Positions 9,570 to 20,911 of a stretch of 64,000 bases of DNA are shown one piece after another (within the stretch, counting starts at the first letter, position 1; each line of letters starts with the position of its first letter). The stretch is from positions 6,017,775 through 6,081,774 of the forward strand of contig NC_090615.1 in assembly GCF_004359215.1 (NCBI RefSeq), given 5' to 3'. The translations under genes and the position numbers were made by a program. The DNA comes from Bremia lactucae (lineage: Eukaryota > Oomycota > Peronosporomycetes > Peronosporales > Peronosporaceae). Under the pieces are notes generated by a model. That model was not told where the DNA came from, searched no databases, and saw only the letters and a program-made list of their open reading frames with translations.

Positions 9570-11194
9570 TTAGTGACACACACGCCGCACACCTGTCGTC
9601 ATCATCGTCGTCAGTATTCTGACGACACGAGTCCAGGTGAAAATTATAGTCAGGATGTCACGACAGGGCATCGGCAAAAATATTATTCTTGGCCGGATTG
9701 TAGTAAACGACGACGTTGTACTTAGAGAAAAATAAAGCCAGCGAGCCATTCGTTGTGACAGATGAGGGCTTTTTGTTGCGGTACGCAATGATGCGTGATT
9801 AGTATTTAGCGCGAAGGTCTATTTTCCGAGGAGATGCACTCGCAAGTTGACGACAGCGTACCGCACTGCCAATAATTCCTTGTCGTGGACGAAATAATTC
9901 TATTCGGTAGGTTTCAGTTGTCGTGATCGATAGCTCACGACCGTTACATGACCGTCGTCGTCAAGTTGCATGAATGTGCAGCCGATTGCGAAATCGATGG
10001 CATCGCATACGACATGAAATGGCTTCGGCTCGTATCGGCAAGAGATATACTAAAGCCGAAGCCAGGCTCCCCTCCACGGATTCAAATGCGGCCTAGTGAT
10101 CAGGACGCCACGACCACGTGTCGTCTTTGTTTGGGAGAGACGATTATAGCTATAAAGATCCAGCGTAATCCTTTGTGTACTTGTTTAGAAATTGGCTAAA
10201 CCAAACCATTGACGCAACTATCTGGGGTTCGTAGGTGTTGGCCATGAGCAGATCGATAAAAACCTTTTCAGGATCAGCTCGAATCCCTGCTTTACTCACG
10301 AAGCAGCCGAGCACCGAAATTCCAGTGCGCAAAAAACACACTTTTTCGAATTTGCGTAAAGTTTGTTGTCTTTCACCACTTGAAGTACTTTTTTAAAGTT
10401 TCTTAAATGTAAGTCAACTTCACTGAGGTCGCCTTCAGCGCGACAATGAATAGCAATTTCGTCGAAGTAGCTCCGCGCAAACTCGCGAAGTGGTCTCAGC
10501 ACATGTGGCACCATGCGATTAAATGTGACGGGAGCGTTTTTCAGGCCCTGTGGCACTACCAAACATTCCCAGAGCATTCTGATCGGCGTGCTGACCATTG
10601 TTAGGGGAATATCACTTGTCTCATTAAAAATTGGCTAAAGCCATCGGTCAGGTTAATGGTACTATAATTGGCACTCTTAGGCATGGAGTTCAGCTTCATG
10701 TCCTTTCTAAGAATCGATGTCTGCGCTAGGATAGTGGCATGGTTCAGCCTATTAAAGGCGTAGAAGATACGCTATCCGCCAGTTGCCTTCTTCACACAGA
10801 AGGTAGGACTCGAATGGGGCGAGACACTCTCGCGCCTATGGCCAACTTTGCAGCAGCCTCATAAGACATCGTTTATCGCCTTGACTTGATAGCGCAGCAG
10901 CAGCCACTGCCGCGTCACGCAGATTTTAGACCCAGGTTCGAGGTCAACCTCGTTTTGAACTCCCCGATCAGCAGGGAGTTCAGCCGGGATTTTGTGTGGT
11001 AAAACGTCTGCGTATTCGCAGACGATCTGATAGGCTGGGTTATGATAAGCGTAAAGCGTCCAAAGATTGAGCTGCGAATTGCTCTTCCCACGCTGACTTT
11101 GGCTCAGCGTTCTTGGGACGTAGAGCAGACTCGTCCGCTTCAAGTGATAAGATGCTGTTCGTACCCTTCTCTGTGTCCAAGCACACTTGATCAA
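9570..11194 (-). pseudogene. gypsy reverse transcriptase and RNase H, minus strand
   Basis: Reading right to left: 11194-10859 has EYADVLPHKIPAELPADRGV and PGSKICVTRQW, the RT entry. 10598-10296 has RMLWECLVVPQGLKNAPVTF, then REFARSYFDEIAIH (the YFDD box reads YFDE) and DNKLYANSKKCVFCA. 10341-10150 has GCFVSKAGIRADPEKV. RNase H residues KSPHLSQRMARWL appear at 9788-9740. The order fits one pol gene. Frameshifts, the altered YxDD and missing pieces show it is inactive. Confidence 0.8.
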
Positions 11195-11389
11195 TTATGT
11201 CCGTCTTAAGGTGCGCAGGAAATGCTTCCTAGACAGACCTGGAAGCCGTGTAATGGAGGAGCAGTGCGAGGTGGCTGTCCGACGTTGACAAATTGACAGC
11301 GTCGTGAGCTGCCTTCCACGTACTCCATGGCGTGGATCGACGCCAAGTCGGTCACGTCGTGGTCACATACACGGTATCACCCCCCCCCC

Positions 11390-11402
11390 CCAAGGTAAGA
11401 AA
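11390..11402. repeat. Poly-C tract
   Basis: A homopolymer run of about 12 C precedes AAGGTAAGAAAGG. It is a likely slippage or assembly-error site. Confidence 0.8.
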
Positions 11403-11471
11403 GGTCCTGATTATTCGTACCGGACATATTTGACGGGAGCATTGCAGGCTTGGCCGTCGTCGCATGATGTC

Positions 11472-11561
11472 GGAGCCCCTGCTCGACCACGTTTTTCACG
11501 AGTGGGAGCCCCCGCTCGACCACATTATTTCTAAGGGGTGAGCCTCAGCTCGACCACTATC
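11472..11561. repeat. Short tandem repeat, about 33 bp x 2.7
   Basis: GGAGCCCCTGCTCGACCAC, GGAGCCCCCGCTCGACCAC and TGAGCCTCAGCTCGACCAC recur at about 33-bp spacing with diverged spacers. It lies inside the minus-strand gypsy remnant. Confidence 0.75.
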
Positions 11562-11828
11562 CTGATTTACTTCGCGGCGACGCGAAGTTCGCGAATCGCC
11601 TGACGCGTCTAAAAGAACTGCGCAAGCAGTACAAAGATGGCCATCGCTCTCGCCATGCACTGCCCATGTCGATGACGCGCCGTCCACCACGGCGATTAGA
11701 GGCCAGTTTCTTGGGGCGACCAAGAGATGTGTGAACAGCTCGCTAATGTCGAATCCCTTTCGAGGTTTGACCGACCGCGACAACCAGTCGATCTGGGGCT
11801 GATATCGTGCCAGCCACGGAATACTCAA
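11496..11828 (-). pseudogene. gypsy protease-RT linker, minus strand
   Basis: The frame begins IPWLARYQPQIDWLSRSVKP. The PWL-R-x-P-x-x-DW pattern follows the protease in gypsy polyproteins and matches SPWLIKQEPRTSW in the element at 13653-13958. It lies just upstream of the minus-strand RT in transcription order and so belongs to that element. The DSGAS part of the protease was not found. Confidence 0.65.
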
Positions 11829-12239
11829 GACTCAATCAAATACGTGGCTCATGAGTATAGCCAAGAAAAGTTGTCGCTGCTGCTAAGAACCATTGATAGT
11901 GCATGGCAGCGACAATTTTTGTCGTGAAAGATGACGAGGCTTTCCATCTACCAATATCATCACTACATCACCAGGGCTCTCGCGGACAGGAACGCGAGTC
12001 GGTAGTAATGATAGACACGATGCGCGAAAGAAGTTGTTAGTCGCTCCTGAATCAAGAACCTCGAGTGCCCACGCTATTCCCGCCTCAATAGACTACAATT
12101 TGACATGCAAAATTTGCACGGAGATTGTGAGCTTGAGCTCATCCCGCTTCACTCGCCATTACTAGAAGAATCCGAGTTAGTTTCTTTCCTCCGCTTATTG
12201 ATACGCTTAAGCTAACTGATCAACCATTTATTATGCCTT

Positions 12240-12675
12240 AGCCGAAAATAAAATTTATAAGCTATATTATTGACTGAAGCCAAATATACTGCGAATTGAA
12301 GTTTATTTTATAATGGCTTGTAGTGACAGCCTTAATCCAATAATAAGGCAGCACCACTCGATGCTACGGGTCACAAATTTTCATGCCATTCCAGAAATAA
12401 AGAAAAGAAAGTTATATTTATCAGCCAAAGCCAACAATACTACAAATCTAACTTCACTATTTAACGCTTAAGCAATCAGATTGGTCGCCGACATGCTACG
12501 AATGACTTCTATAGATTCGTTGTTTCCATTTAACGTATCGCCACTCTTAGCAACGCCTCACACATTATCATACATCCGCATAATATAGTATAAATAAGCT
12601 GTATCAATTAGCCGAAGCATCAACACTGCAAATTATAACATATTTCCCTACTGCTTAAGCATTCAAACAGGTCAC
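12240..12675. repeat. Cluster of a dispersed AT-rich motif (three diverged copies)
   Basis: A unit resembling GAAGCATCAATACTGCAAAT then CTTAAGCATTCAAACTGGTC occurs near 12275, 12425 and 12605. Further copies lie near 19270, 30045 and 61010. No ORF or tRNA promoter box was seen in it. It may be the end of a non-autonomous transposon. Confidence 0.5.
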
Positions 12676-12681
12676 TGACTG

Positions 12682-13108
12682 TGTAACGAGGTGTATCGTT
12701 TCGTTAAACTAACACTTAAAGGTTGTTGATTTATATGTTATCTAAAAGGTAGAGAATATTTGGAGAATATTACTTTACATAGTAATATTCGGAAAGCTTA
12801 TCCATTAGTTGATACAGGCCGTTATATCTACTTGCTCCGCGGTCCAGTCAGCACTGGACGCGCAAAGAGAGAGACGGATAAGACTTTATTACATGCTCTG
12901 TATAAATGTATATTTAAGTTAGTATTAAATAGATATAAACAGAAGAACTAAATTATATTAAATACAGTTTACTTTTAACCCTCTTAACGCAAGTTTTTTG
13001 AAAAAAGTCATCCTCTACACGTATGAAGTGACGTGTGGCACCACTTGCACTAAAGCCGTGCAAAGTGGAGTTGTACTGAAGAAGCACAAATCGGCAGTGC
13101 GATATTCA
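12682..13108 (+). repeat. 5' LTR of the gypsy element
   Basis: It begins TGTAACGAGGTGTATCG and ends at about GGCAGTGCGATATTCA, where the usual CCCCGTTACA end has decayed. Its tail (GTGGCACCACTTGCACTAAA) is closer to the second tail copy at 19026-19154 than to the one at 18895-19025. Confidence 0.85.
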
Positions 13109-13640
13109 TGCAAGGTCTTACGGATGGTCCCGGGAAGTCCCATCTGTTCCGCTCGGATCTGGATACGCCTGAAGAAGCTGAATCTGTTGCGGAACAGGAG
13201 GACTTAAGTTTTACTGGCTCGAGCTAGTCTCAACGTATCGGCCTCCAAGACGACAAGAGCTTGGAGGTCCAGAAACTATGGACTCTCTTACGTCGAAAGC
13301 GACAGACCACGCTTTTCGAACAATAAGCGATTGAAGAGATGCAATCGCTGTTAGAAGTTAGGTCACTTCGCTCAGGAATGTAGTGCCCCACGCCCAGTAC
13401 CGAGGGGTACTTAGCGTGCTTATGGACAGAATACTAGAAAGCGCAACGTTCGCGGGTCCGACATTGTTGCGAAATTGCAACAGCGAGGCGAATCGCATAA
13501 AAACGGTCGTGGTCAGTAGGGCGCAACGCCGTACTGATCCAGCAACCTTCAAGAGAATTTGCGAATCTCTAGACGAAAGTTGCTCCAGACACACAGTTAT
13601 TGTGTGTCTTTGCACCTGGCGATGAGGTATCCTTCATCAC
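13109..13640 (+). pseudogene. gag remnant with zinc-knuckle trace
   Basis: Directly after the LTR the plus strand reads GLTDGP and HLFRSDLDTPEEAESVAEQE. It closely matches the gag fragment at 56466-56699 (GLADGPIKTHQFRLESETP). Near 13330-13380 a degenerate CCHC region (RCNRC, then KLGHFAQEC after a stop) precedes SAPRPVP. Most of gag upstream of this point is missing, so the element carries an internal deletion. Confidence 0.7.
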
Positions 13641-13652
13641 CTTGAAGTTAAA

Positions 13653-13958
13653 GTGACAAATGATTTGTTACTTAGAGCCCTAGTGAACGGTGGGGCATGG
13701 AATTACTTTATTCGTCGCCACTTGCTAGAGTATCGTGGGCTCAAATATGTTAAGCGCGCAATCCCTCCAACGAGAACGACGGTGCGTCTAGCGATAGGCG
13801 CATCGATAACAGTGATGAAACGCGTAGTGAAATTTAACTACACATTAAGAGATTTACAGTATGATGATGATTTCATCGTACTGGATTCGGGTGACAAATT
13901 TGTTGTCATCCTAGGTTCACCTTGGCTTATAAAGCAGGAGCCAAGAACCAGCTGGTAG
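13653..13958 (+). pseudogene. Protease region with altered catalytic motif
   Basis: The 101-codon frame reads LLLRALVNGGAWNYFIRR where the family has a D-S/T-G-A-S motif, so the catalytic Asp is Asn and the Ser is lost. It continues VRLAIGASITVMKRVV, LDSGDKFVVILGSPWLIKQEP, the normal protease flap and linker to RT. The altered residues indicate an inactive protease. Confidence 0.8.
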
Positions 13959-14696
13959 CATCGATCCATAAATATACCTGCCACATCTCCATCAGATGGC
14001 CATCTGATGAACGTCTTGGAGCATCCACAAGCCTGTGGATGTACTACGAGTGAGTGCGATGGCCTCACTTGTGGTAGAGTCATTCGTATGACTGCACAAG
14101 ATCACAGTGTGATGACTAATCAGCTGTAGAGTCAGCTGTTGGCAGCTGTGCGAATGCACAGGAAGTGCCGACGGTCCACCACTCGAATAACGAGTGGATT
14201 GAGACATGAATGTACGCCTAGTGAGCGACATCCAAGGAAGAAACCGGTTGTTCATAAGGGACAACACGATGATTTTAGGTCGAATGAGAGCAGAGGTTCC
14301 GACTGTGATAGCGCAATCACAGTCGGAAGACGTTGAGGATTCAAGTCCCCGTGTTCAACTAGTTAATGCTAAAGTCACTAGATTTCAGCATCCGAAGATA
14401 TTAATTCCTCGGCAGCCTGTGGATAAAAAGTCTTAGGAAGAACTCGGTACATTGAATGTCTTGGTCAATGACGGATCAAGAGTAGGCGCTTATACTCTTG
14501 ATCGGAATGCGCCTCCGAAGTTAACTTCGGAGATAACTCAATTACCAACCCAAGAAACCTAACGTCCCTTGATAAATCTGCATATTGGCAGAATCAAGCA
14601 GATCTGCGTACTTGTCACAGAGGACAAATACGTAAGCGATATTTTCTCAGCAATATTTTTAGCAGAAAACTAGCGGGTTCTCAGCAGCTCATCGAT

Positions 14697-15345
14697 GTGA
14701 AGACTCATATTGTGAGATATACTACACAATACTGGAAGTCACTTAATACATATCCTTTTTACAAGGATTTGATTGAATTCAGTGTTGTATTTCCTGAAAC
14801 AGCTACATGCGAGTTGCTTAAAGATATAGGCACTCGACATGAGATCGAGCTCAAACCGGGATCTAAGTACTGTGTCATGAAGCAGTAGCGACTGCCTCGT
14901 AAACAAGTACTTTCGATCGATACATTCTTTCTGCTATCAATTAAAAGTGGGCCATGTACGAAAGTCAACTTCCCCACATAGCCCTCCGACCTTCTGTGTG
15001 CGAAAGTCCACAGGAGGGTGTCGAAATGTGCACGCATTCAATAAACGAGACATCCCGTACACAGCAGTGAGCACTCCCAGTGGAATACTCTAGAATGCTA
15101 ATTATGCCATATGTTAGTAACGACCCTTCAACATTTAACAAATGCGCAACGAATCTGTTGCGACTGGTGCAATAATTCGCTCCGAGTTATTTTGACGATG
15201 TCTTCGTCCATAGCTGGACCATGGACGGAAAGACAGCGTGGAAGTTCATTAAACTCACGTTCGTCAGGTTCTTACACTTATGCGAAAGCCTAAGCTGTAC
15301 GCAATCTCAAGAAGTGTAATTTCGCAGCAAACGAAATACCACATC
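14697..15345 (+). pseudogene. Reverse transcriptase remnants (internal deletion)
   Basis: 14697-14888 gives IGTRHEIELKPGSKYCVMKQ, the RT entry (compare PGSKICVTRQW in the minus element). The palm domain is mostly gone. 15110-15300 has a degraded thumb-proximal part, and 15345-15480 gives GVRPDPEKIKAISDW then GLRKFLGLAAFLHKYSRNYA, the RT-RNase H connection. No YxDD box was found, so the enzyme is not functional. Confidence 0.7.
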
Positions 15346-15525
15346 TTGGGTCGGTAAACACGGCGTACGCCCTGATCCCGAAAAGATCAAGGCAATTTCC
15401 GACTGGCTAGTTCCAGGCGATGTCAAAGGACTTAGAAAGTTCCTTGGATTAGCGGCGTTCCTGCACAAGTACTCCCGCAATTATGCCGATCGCGTCAGCT
15501 GCAATAAGCTAAACGCAATCACCCA

Positions 15526-16095
15526 GTGCATGACAAGGGACTCCTTGCCATGAAATATGCACTGGCTAAGTTTGGGATCTATCTCCTCAGAGATAGTCGG
15601 TTCTTCCTATATACGGACCATGCGTCATTACACACGGCCGTAAATAGCCCACACCTCTCGCAAAGAATGGCGAGGTGGCTATCCTTATTCGCGGAATGTA
15701 ATCTCTTCGTGGAATATAAGCCAGGACGATTTAATGTCGTCGCTGATGCGTTATCACGCCGACCCGATTACGAGCCGGCTGTGCATTCCAACAGGAAAAA
15801 TAATCCGAATGTTGCAACACTCATTACAAGAGATCCGTCATTAACCTTGTTTGATGACATAAAGAGAGCCTACGCAGATAATAAGGACCTTCTGCGTTTA
15901 ATGGATCATCTGATAAATCCATTCGATAAAGCTTTTGAAGATTTACCGGCTTTATATCGATCGTCATCCGATCGATTCAAAACACTGAACGGCTTATTGT
16001 ATTACACAGCCGTTGCCGGCGACACTCCACGTGTTGTCATCCCAACTCACATTGATTTGCGCTTGCGCGTGTTGTATGAGTGCACGATGCACTAA
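15526..16095 (+). pseudogene. RNase H and integrase N-terminal region
   Basis: This open frame of 189 codons reads KGLLAMKYALAKFGIYLL, FFLYTDHASLHTAVNSPHLS, then QRMARWLSLFAECNLFVEYK and FNVVADALSRRPDYEP. These are the RNase H signature and the ADALSRRP junction of gypsy pol. The rest gives FKTLNGLLYYTAVAGDTPRV, the region before the integrase zinc finger. The frame breaks at 16095 and the HHCC finger reads poorly in 16099-16353. Confidence 0.85.
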
Positions 16096-16289
16096 CAAGT
16101 GGGCATCGCGGACGTGAGAAATTTATCTCACAGTAAGTCACGACTTTTACTGGCCCCGCCAGTATTAGTTTCTGCGCAAGTACATTCGTGTTTGCGAGGC
16201 ATGTCAAAGGGTGAAGTCTTGCCCTTTATCCCATCTCGTGCACCTCTCCAACTCTACCACTTCCGGCAGAATGTTGGCAGTCCGTATCT

Positions 16290-16742
16290 ATGGACTCCGT
16301 CGTCGGATTTCCCAAAGACGATCACAAAAACAATGGAATCCTTTTTTTTGTAGACAGATTCAGCAAGATGGTACATCTTGCTGCAGTATTAGAGTCAATC
16401 ACGGCTCCGGGTTGTGCTCGCGTCTTTATCGAGACGGTAAATAAACTCCACAGTATACCCCGTGCACTGGTCTCGGATACAGATTCACGGTTTACGGCGG
16501 AATTTTGGCAATCCGTATTCCGATCTCTTGGAACACGGCTGACTATGTTAACTTCTGATCATCCAGAGAGAAATGGTCAGACGATACGCTTAAATTCGCC
16601 TTCACGAAGCGATACTTCGAAATTTCGTCCAATCGTAATTAAGCGGGAGCGACTTGTTACCGATGGTCGGTTTCGCCATCAACGATTCGATTCTGTGCAT
16701 GCGTCTGCAGCGCATACCCACCCAATTAGAAGGGATCTATAG
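16290..16742 (+). pseudogene. Integrase catalytic core (rve)
   Basis: The 150-codon frame starts MDSVVGFPKD and continues NGILFFVDRFSKMVHLAAV, VSDTDSRFTAEFWQSVF, LGTRLTMLTSDHPERNGQT. The first Asp (MD), second Asp (SDTDSRF) and the DHPE-x-NGQT segment bearing the Glu match the DDE signature of Ty3/gypsy integrase. The frame shifts soon after, so the C-terminal part is separated from the core. Confidence 0.85.
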
Positions 16743-17851
16743 CTTAGGTGAAGGTGGACTCGCACGAGCAAAAACAATTTCTGAATCATGTTCATCACGC
16801 GTCGAATTTACCAATGACGCGAGTGCTGTCGATGTCGAAGCAATAGACATTGAAGATGAGAAAAACCTCATGGCAGTGCGCACAAAGCGCACTGAAAAAG
16901 ACAAAAGAAATGAGTCAGCAGAGGAATTTCTGCCGGCTCGAGAATCAGTAATCCATTTCGTACAGGATTCCATTGCTAACACAGTGGACCGTCAATAAGG
17001 AACGCAGACAAAAATGGAAGAGCAAACGTTCTTTCATTGTAAATTAATGACCTAGTGCTACTCTCTACGGTAAAGTTACCTAAGGGTGTAGTCGCTAATG
17101 TGGGTAGCAGTAAACTACTACCCAAGTTTATTGGGCTTTCCGTGTACTATACGCAAAGGCAATGCGTACACAATACGATTACCACGTAGGATGCAAACGC
17201 ATCCTTCGTTTTACGTTGGGCGGCTCCGCCCGAACTAGCAATACGCAGTTTCTTCCGAGGACAGATCTGACCAGCCTTTTCAAGAATCCCTTAAAGGTTC
17301 TTGTGGTCATAAGCCAAATTTCTCATGCTGAATCTGGTGATTTTCATGTTGGGTCCGAAGATCCTCGAAACCGCGATGAGCTGGCGACAGCTCATCACGC
17401 ACCGTCTGCTCTAACGAGCGACGCTTACCGCGCTCGTGATCAAGTCCCTCCTCCAAATCATGCATTAAGCGATCGAAATTGTCGATCTTCGACTCTTGAT
17501 CCGACACATGGGTCGGATCTAATTTTCCCTCCTCCGCGACAACCATTGGTGGATTTGCCACGGTAGTCAGCGTTTCCTTCTGGAACGTATTAAAAAAACC
17601 GTGATGTGAAGGGACAGCGAACGAGTTATCTTGTTCGATGGTGCGGTTTTCCACTTTCACATGACAGCTGGGAGCCTCGTTCCCAGCTGATTGTTGACGT
17701 TGAGGGCCTCGTCTGTCAGAATGACGAGACTTATCCGATGGATCAGAAGGTCCATCGGAAAACACGCGCGGTAATCGATTGCAAAACGTCAATCGCATCG
17801 CGCATCTCGATAGAGATGCGAGTACTTCCCCAGGGCGAAGAAAGGGAATAG
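16654..17851 (+). pseudogene. Integrase C-terminus and chromodomain
   Basis: 16654-16998 carries the post-core spacer (SVIHFVQDSIANTVDRQ). 17045-17230 shows degraded GPF-type integrase C-terminal sequence. 17606-17851 reads RTSYLVRWCGFPLSHDSWEP and SQLIVDVEGLV, a chromodomain (aromatic-V-W-x-G, SWEP). It matches the partial copy at 2-142. Frameshifts separate the segments. Confidence 0.8.
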
Positions 17852-18432
17852 ACATCCCCTTTTACTCGCTTCGTGTTGACAACACAACCAAAACAGGGAA
17901 GACCCCACGTGAGGCATGGAAGTCCTGCCTCACGTGACAACCGATGCAATTTATACCTTGCATCGGTTGGAGCTCGTTTCTCAAACTTAACGCAAAACGC
18001 GTTAAGTCTTTGAAGCCAGGCTTCGCGTCCAATGTCTTTGACATTGCGAATGAACGCGCTCCAGGCTTACAATAGCGAAACTTTATCTCGCTTATTGTTG
18101 CCACTATACCATCGATGATTGAAAAAAGCATCCAGATAAAGATCTTCCTCAGCGCGAAGGTTCTTCGCGCTGGGATCAAGGCCATGTAGCTTTGTCGCAT
18201 TGAATAAGGAATATTTATTGTGAGGAGTAGTCTCTTCAGACAAGCGATTGATTAGCTGTTCGGGCAGAAGCCACGGCTTCTTCTCAGAGGCGAGATGAGA
18301 CATATTAGTGTCTACGATCCCCTGAGTGGTACCGACTAAAGCAGGGGTACCACAAGAACCTCTCTTACGATGGCTTACGCTATCGTCATCACCACGCACA
18401 GAAATATGTGCTGGTGACGAACCGCAGCCCAA
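17743..18432 (-). pseudogene. Antisense ORF of the gypsy 3' region, copy 2
   Basis: Minus-strand frames 18432-18067, 18200-17862 and 17949-17743 overlap and repeat the copy-1 peptides: LINRLSEETTPHNKYSLF, DPSAKNLRAEEDLYLDAF, SKTLDAKPGFKDLTRFALS, CIGCHVRQDFHASRGV, GDVYSLSSPWGSTRISIEM. The acidic N-terminal third of copy 1 is missing here. In this copy the DDD-SHRK part and the LINRLS part share one frame, whereas in copy 1 they are shifted. The tail overlaps the sense chromodomain frame. No domain assignment. Confidence 0.5.
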
Positions 18433-18577
18433 GGCGCCGCACTATTCGCATACCGCATGGACTAGTTAAATATGCGATAGAATAGAAAATGATGGTTCTG
18501 ACCAATCAACATCGTTTTTAATAAAGTGGTTTTATAGTGACCACTCTTTCCAATAGTAGTCAGAGTGATTGTCGTTT

Positions 18578-18590
18578 AAGGGAGAGGTGA
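18578..18590 (+). other. Polypurine tract before 3' LTR
   Basis: AAGGGAGAGGTGA directly abuts the LTR start TGTAACGGGG, matching the tract at 1190-1203. Confidence 0.6.
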
Positions 18591-19154
18591 TGTAACGGGG
18601 TATATCGTTACATGAAATTAACACAATAAGTTTAATTAATACATTATCTACAAGGTATATAATATTTGCGGAATATTACTTTACATGGTAATAGTCTAAA
18701 TCTTACCCATTGGTAGATATAGACCATTATATCTACTTTCTCCGCGGTCTAGTCAGCGCTGGGCGCGCGCAAAGAGAAAGAAAGATAGGACTTTATTTCA
18801 TGTTTTGTATTAGTTTATAATTTAGTTAGTATTAAATAGATAGAACAAAAGAACTTAATTATATTAATACAGTTTTTAATTAACCCTCTTTAAAGCAAGT
18901 GTTTTAAAGAGAGTCTTCCTCTGCTCGTACAAGTGTACATGAAGTGACGTGAGGCACCACTCAGACTGAGGCAGTGCGAACTGGACTTGTACTGAAGCAG
19001 TACAAGTCAGTAGTGCCCCGTTACACAAGTTTTCTTAAGAGAGTCTTCCTCTGCACATCCTAGTGTACGTGAAGTGACGTATAGCACCACTTGCACTGAA
19101 CAGTGCAAAGTGGACTTGTACTAAAGCAGAACAAGTCGGCAGTGCCATGTTACA
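18591..19154 (+). repeat. 3' LTR with duplicated tail
   Basis: A full LTR runs 18591-19025 (TGTAACGGGGTATATCG to AGTGCCCCGTTACA). It is followed at once by a second LTR tail, 19026-19154 (CAAGTTTTCTTAAGAGAGTC to GCCATGTTACA). The second tail is the one next to the target-site duplication and is more like the 5' LTR tail. The first half may come from another family member by recombination or gene conversion. Confidence 0.85.
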
Positions 19155-19159
19155 GACTG

Positions 19160-19531
19160 ACTATTAATAGCAACTCAAAAAATTAGGAATCACAAATTAA
19201 AGGCAATGCAACTCTTAGCTACGATTCGTCAAGTAGCTTGCTAAAGCACAATCAAGTCTTTCAAGAAATTCTCATTGATTGAAGCTAATAATCCTGCAGA
19301 TATAAACTCATTTCTTTGCTTAGGCATTCAAATTGATCGCCAAGTGGCTGGCTATTAGTCACAACCTCTAAAATTAACGCCAATTATAATTACGGTTCAT
19401 TTATTATCTTGCCACAGCAGAAACCGACTTAGGTTTTTAAAGAGCAATTTTAAACATGTCCGATAAAAATGACTTGCTTATTTAGGGCTTTAGTGTTTGT
19501 TGGGACCTTTTAACAAAAAATCTAAGTAGAC
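19160..19531. other. Spacer with one copy of the dispersed AT-rich motif
   Basis: A diverged copy of the GAAGC..CTTAAGCATTCAAA unit lies near 19275-19345. No other feature was recognised before the UPF0598 gene. Confidence 0.4.
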
Positions 19532-20388
19532 ATGGCGATCCTTAGTTCGCTCTTGCGCCAGCAGTGGTGCCGTATACCCACTCGACTCCGTGCTTTCTGC
19601 ACGGTTAACAAGAAGTACCTAGAGATCGAACAACTCAAAGATATTAAGAGGTTTGGCTATTGAATTTAGAAGTCCTATTAGCTACTGCATAATCTGTTGC
19701 GCGGTTGTTGCGAGTAGTGAAGAATTTTACAATCGACAAGGCCAGATGCGTCGATATTTTTATTACATTGATTTGCAGGTAAGTCGGAACTTAAGGTGAT
19801 CACTATGTTTGTTGTAAATCGCAATCTTCTACTGCTTTCCATAATAAGCAGGGCCGGGTATTTCTGGAAGACACGCTTCCAAAGAACATCGCAACATCGC
19901 TCAAGAGCGCCAAATTTTTACGGTTTTTTTTCTCGCAGATCCGACGAAATCGCACTTCACAGTGCAAAATCAAAGACGAAGAAGACTTTCTAGAGTATCC
20001 CTTTCGATCCCCTTGCGGAAAGGAGATGAACTTTATCAAGTGTGCTGACCGCCCGTTCGTGTTTGAGGATCTACACCGGGACGACAGTCGCGGCAAGTGG
20101 ATGCTCACATTTGGTGGTGGAGAGCTCAAGATGCCTTTCTTACCCGAGACACTTCGTATTTCTGTTTCGACTGGAAGGCTTTATCACGACGTGCAGACCA
20201 AATTTGTCGCACCTGGCACATCAGAGGGTGTCGCTCTTATCCGCTCACAGCTTGCAGTAGAATTAGGCAAACACATTGATGTCAACTCTTTTTCTGACGT
20301 CGTCGGGTCAGGACAAGACATTAAAACACTTGAAATCGGTGGTTTCATGTGGTGCGACCAGCGCTATGCTATTTACGCCATCGAATAA
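19532..20388 (+). CDS. UPF0598 (C8orf82-like) protein, three exons
   Basis: Proposed exons are 19532-19614, 19718-19778 and 19852-20388, with introns of 103 and 73 bp (GTACCT..TAG and GTAAGT..CAG), giving about 226 residues. The start MAILSSLLRQQW is Arg-rich and acid-free for about 24 residues, like a mitochondrial presequence. RRYFYYIDLQ joins GRVFLEDT across intron 2, then FLRFFFSQIRRN, CGKEMNFIKCADRPFVF, YxxGG-like LTFGGGEL and GRLYHDVQ. This is the pattern of the eukaryotic UPF0598 family, whose function is unknown. Exon 3 is secure. The first exon and first intron are inferred from splice sites and frame only. Confidence 0.75.
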
Positions 20389-20910
20389 TTGTATCTTAAA
20401 ACAATTTATTGGTGGCTTACAGATGGCGTCTCTTTTAATTTAATAAGCTTGCTATGGATGGTGAGGGAGTCCAAAAAGGGTAAAATTCACGAAAATTGTG
20501 TACAGATAAAGATCTCTTTGTATTCTGATCTGTGATTTCGATGTTTGCAACCCAAAAATTGACTGGACCAAATCTTTAATTGCAAATGGGGTAAGCGTGC
20601 CGACCCAACTCTGTAGAACGAGGTGAAGCTCATAGGTAGCACTTGAGACACATAGTATCACAGCCCTTCACCCGCAGCTGTGACGATCCAAAGATAGAGT
20701 GCATTTATTACTGCATAACTGCGACGTTGGGCATTTGTCCAACTTCTACCAAGTACCAGCTGACAGCAAACCATCTGATGTGCTTGTGCTTGCCAATCAT
20801 CGGGGTTAAATTACTCTAATAATAAGCTCTAGGTTTACTTTCTTGTCTGACTCTTTTAAGTGCCGGCGTCTTTAAAAACGTCCAAGCCTTTTTTTAAGAC
20901 TTTCAGTGAC
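20389..20910. other. Intergenic region
   Basis: No gene or repeat was recognised. It holds the UPF0598 3' flank and the HECT-gene upstream region. Confidence 0.4.
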
Positions 20911-20911
20911 A

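Larger units (their letters stand above)
12682..19154 (+). mobile_element. Near-full-length chromodomain Ty3/gypsy element (about 6.5 kb)
   Basis: The element runs from the 5' LTR start TGTAACGAGG at 12682 to ATGTTACA at 19154. The 5-mer GACTG lies immediately outside both ends (12677-12681 and 19155-19159), a perfect target-site duplication. Internal order is gag with zinc-knuckle trace, protease, RT, RNase H, integrase, chromodomain, antisense ORF, polypurine tract and 3' LTR. Every coding part carries stops or frameshifts and the protease Asp is altered, so the copy is dead. It is the same family as the element cut by the left end of the window. Confidence 0.9.
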
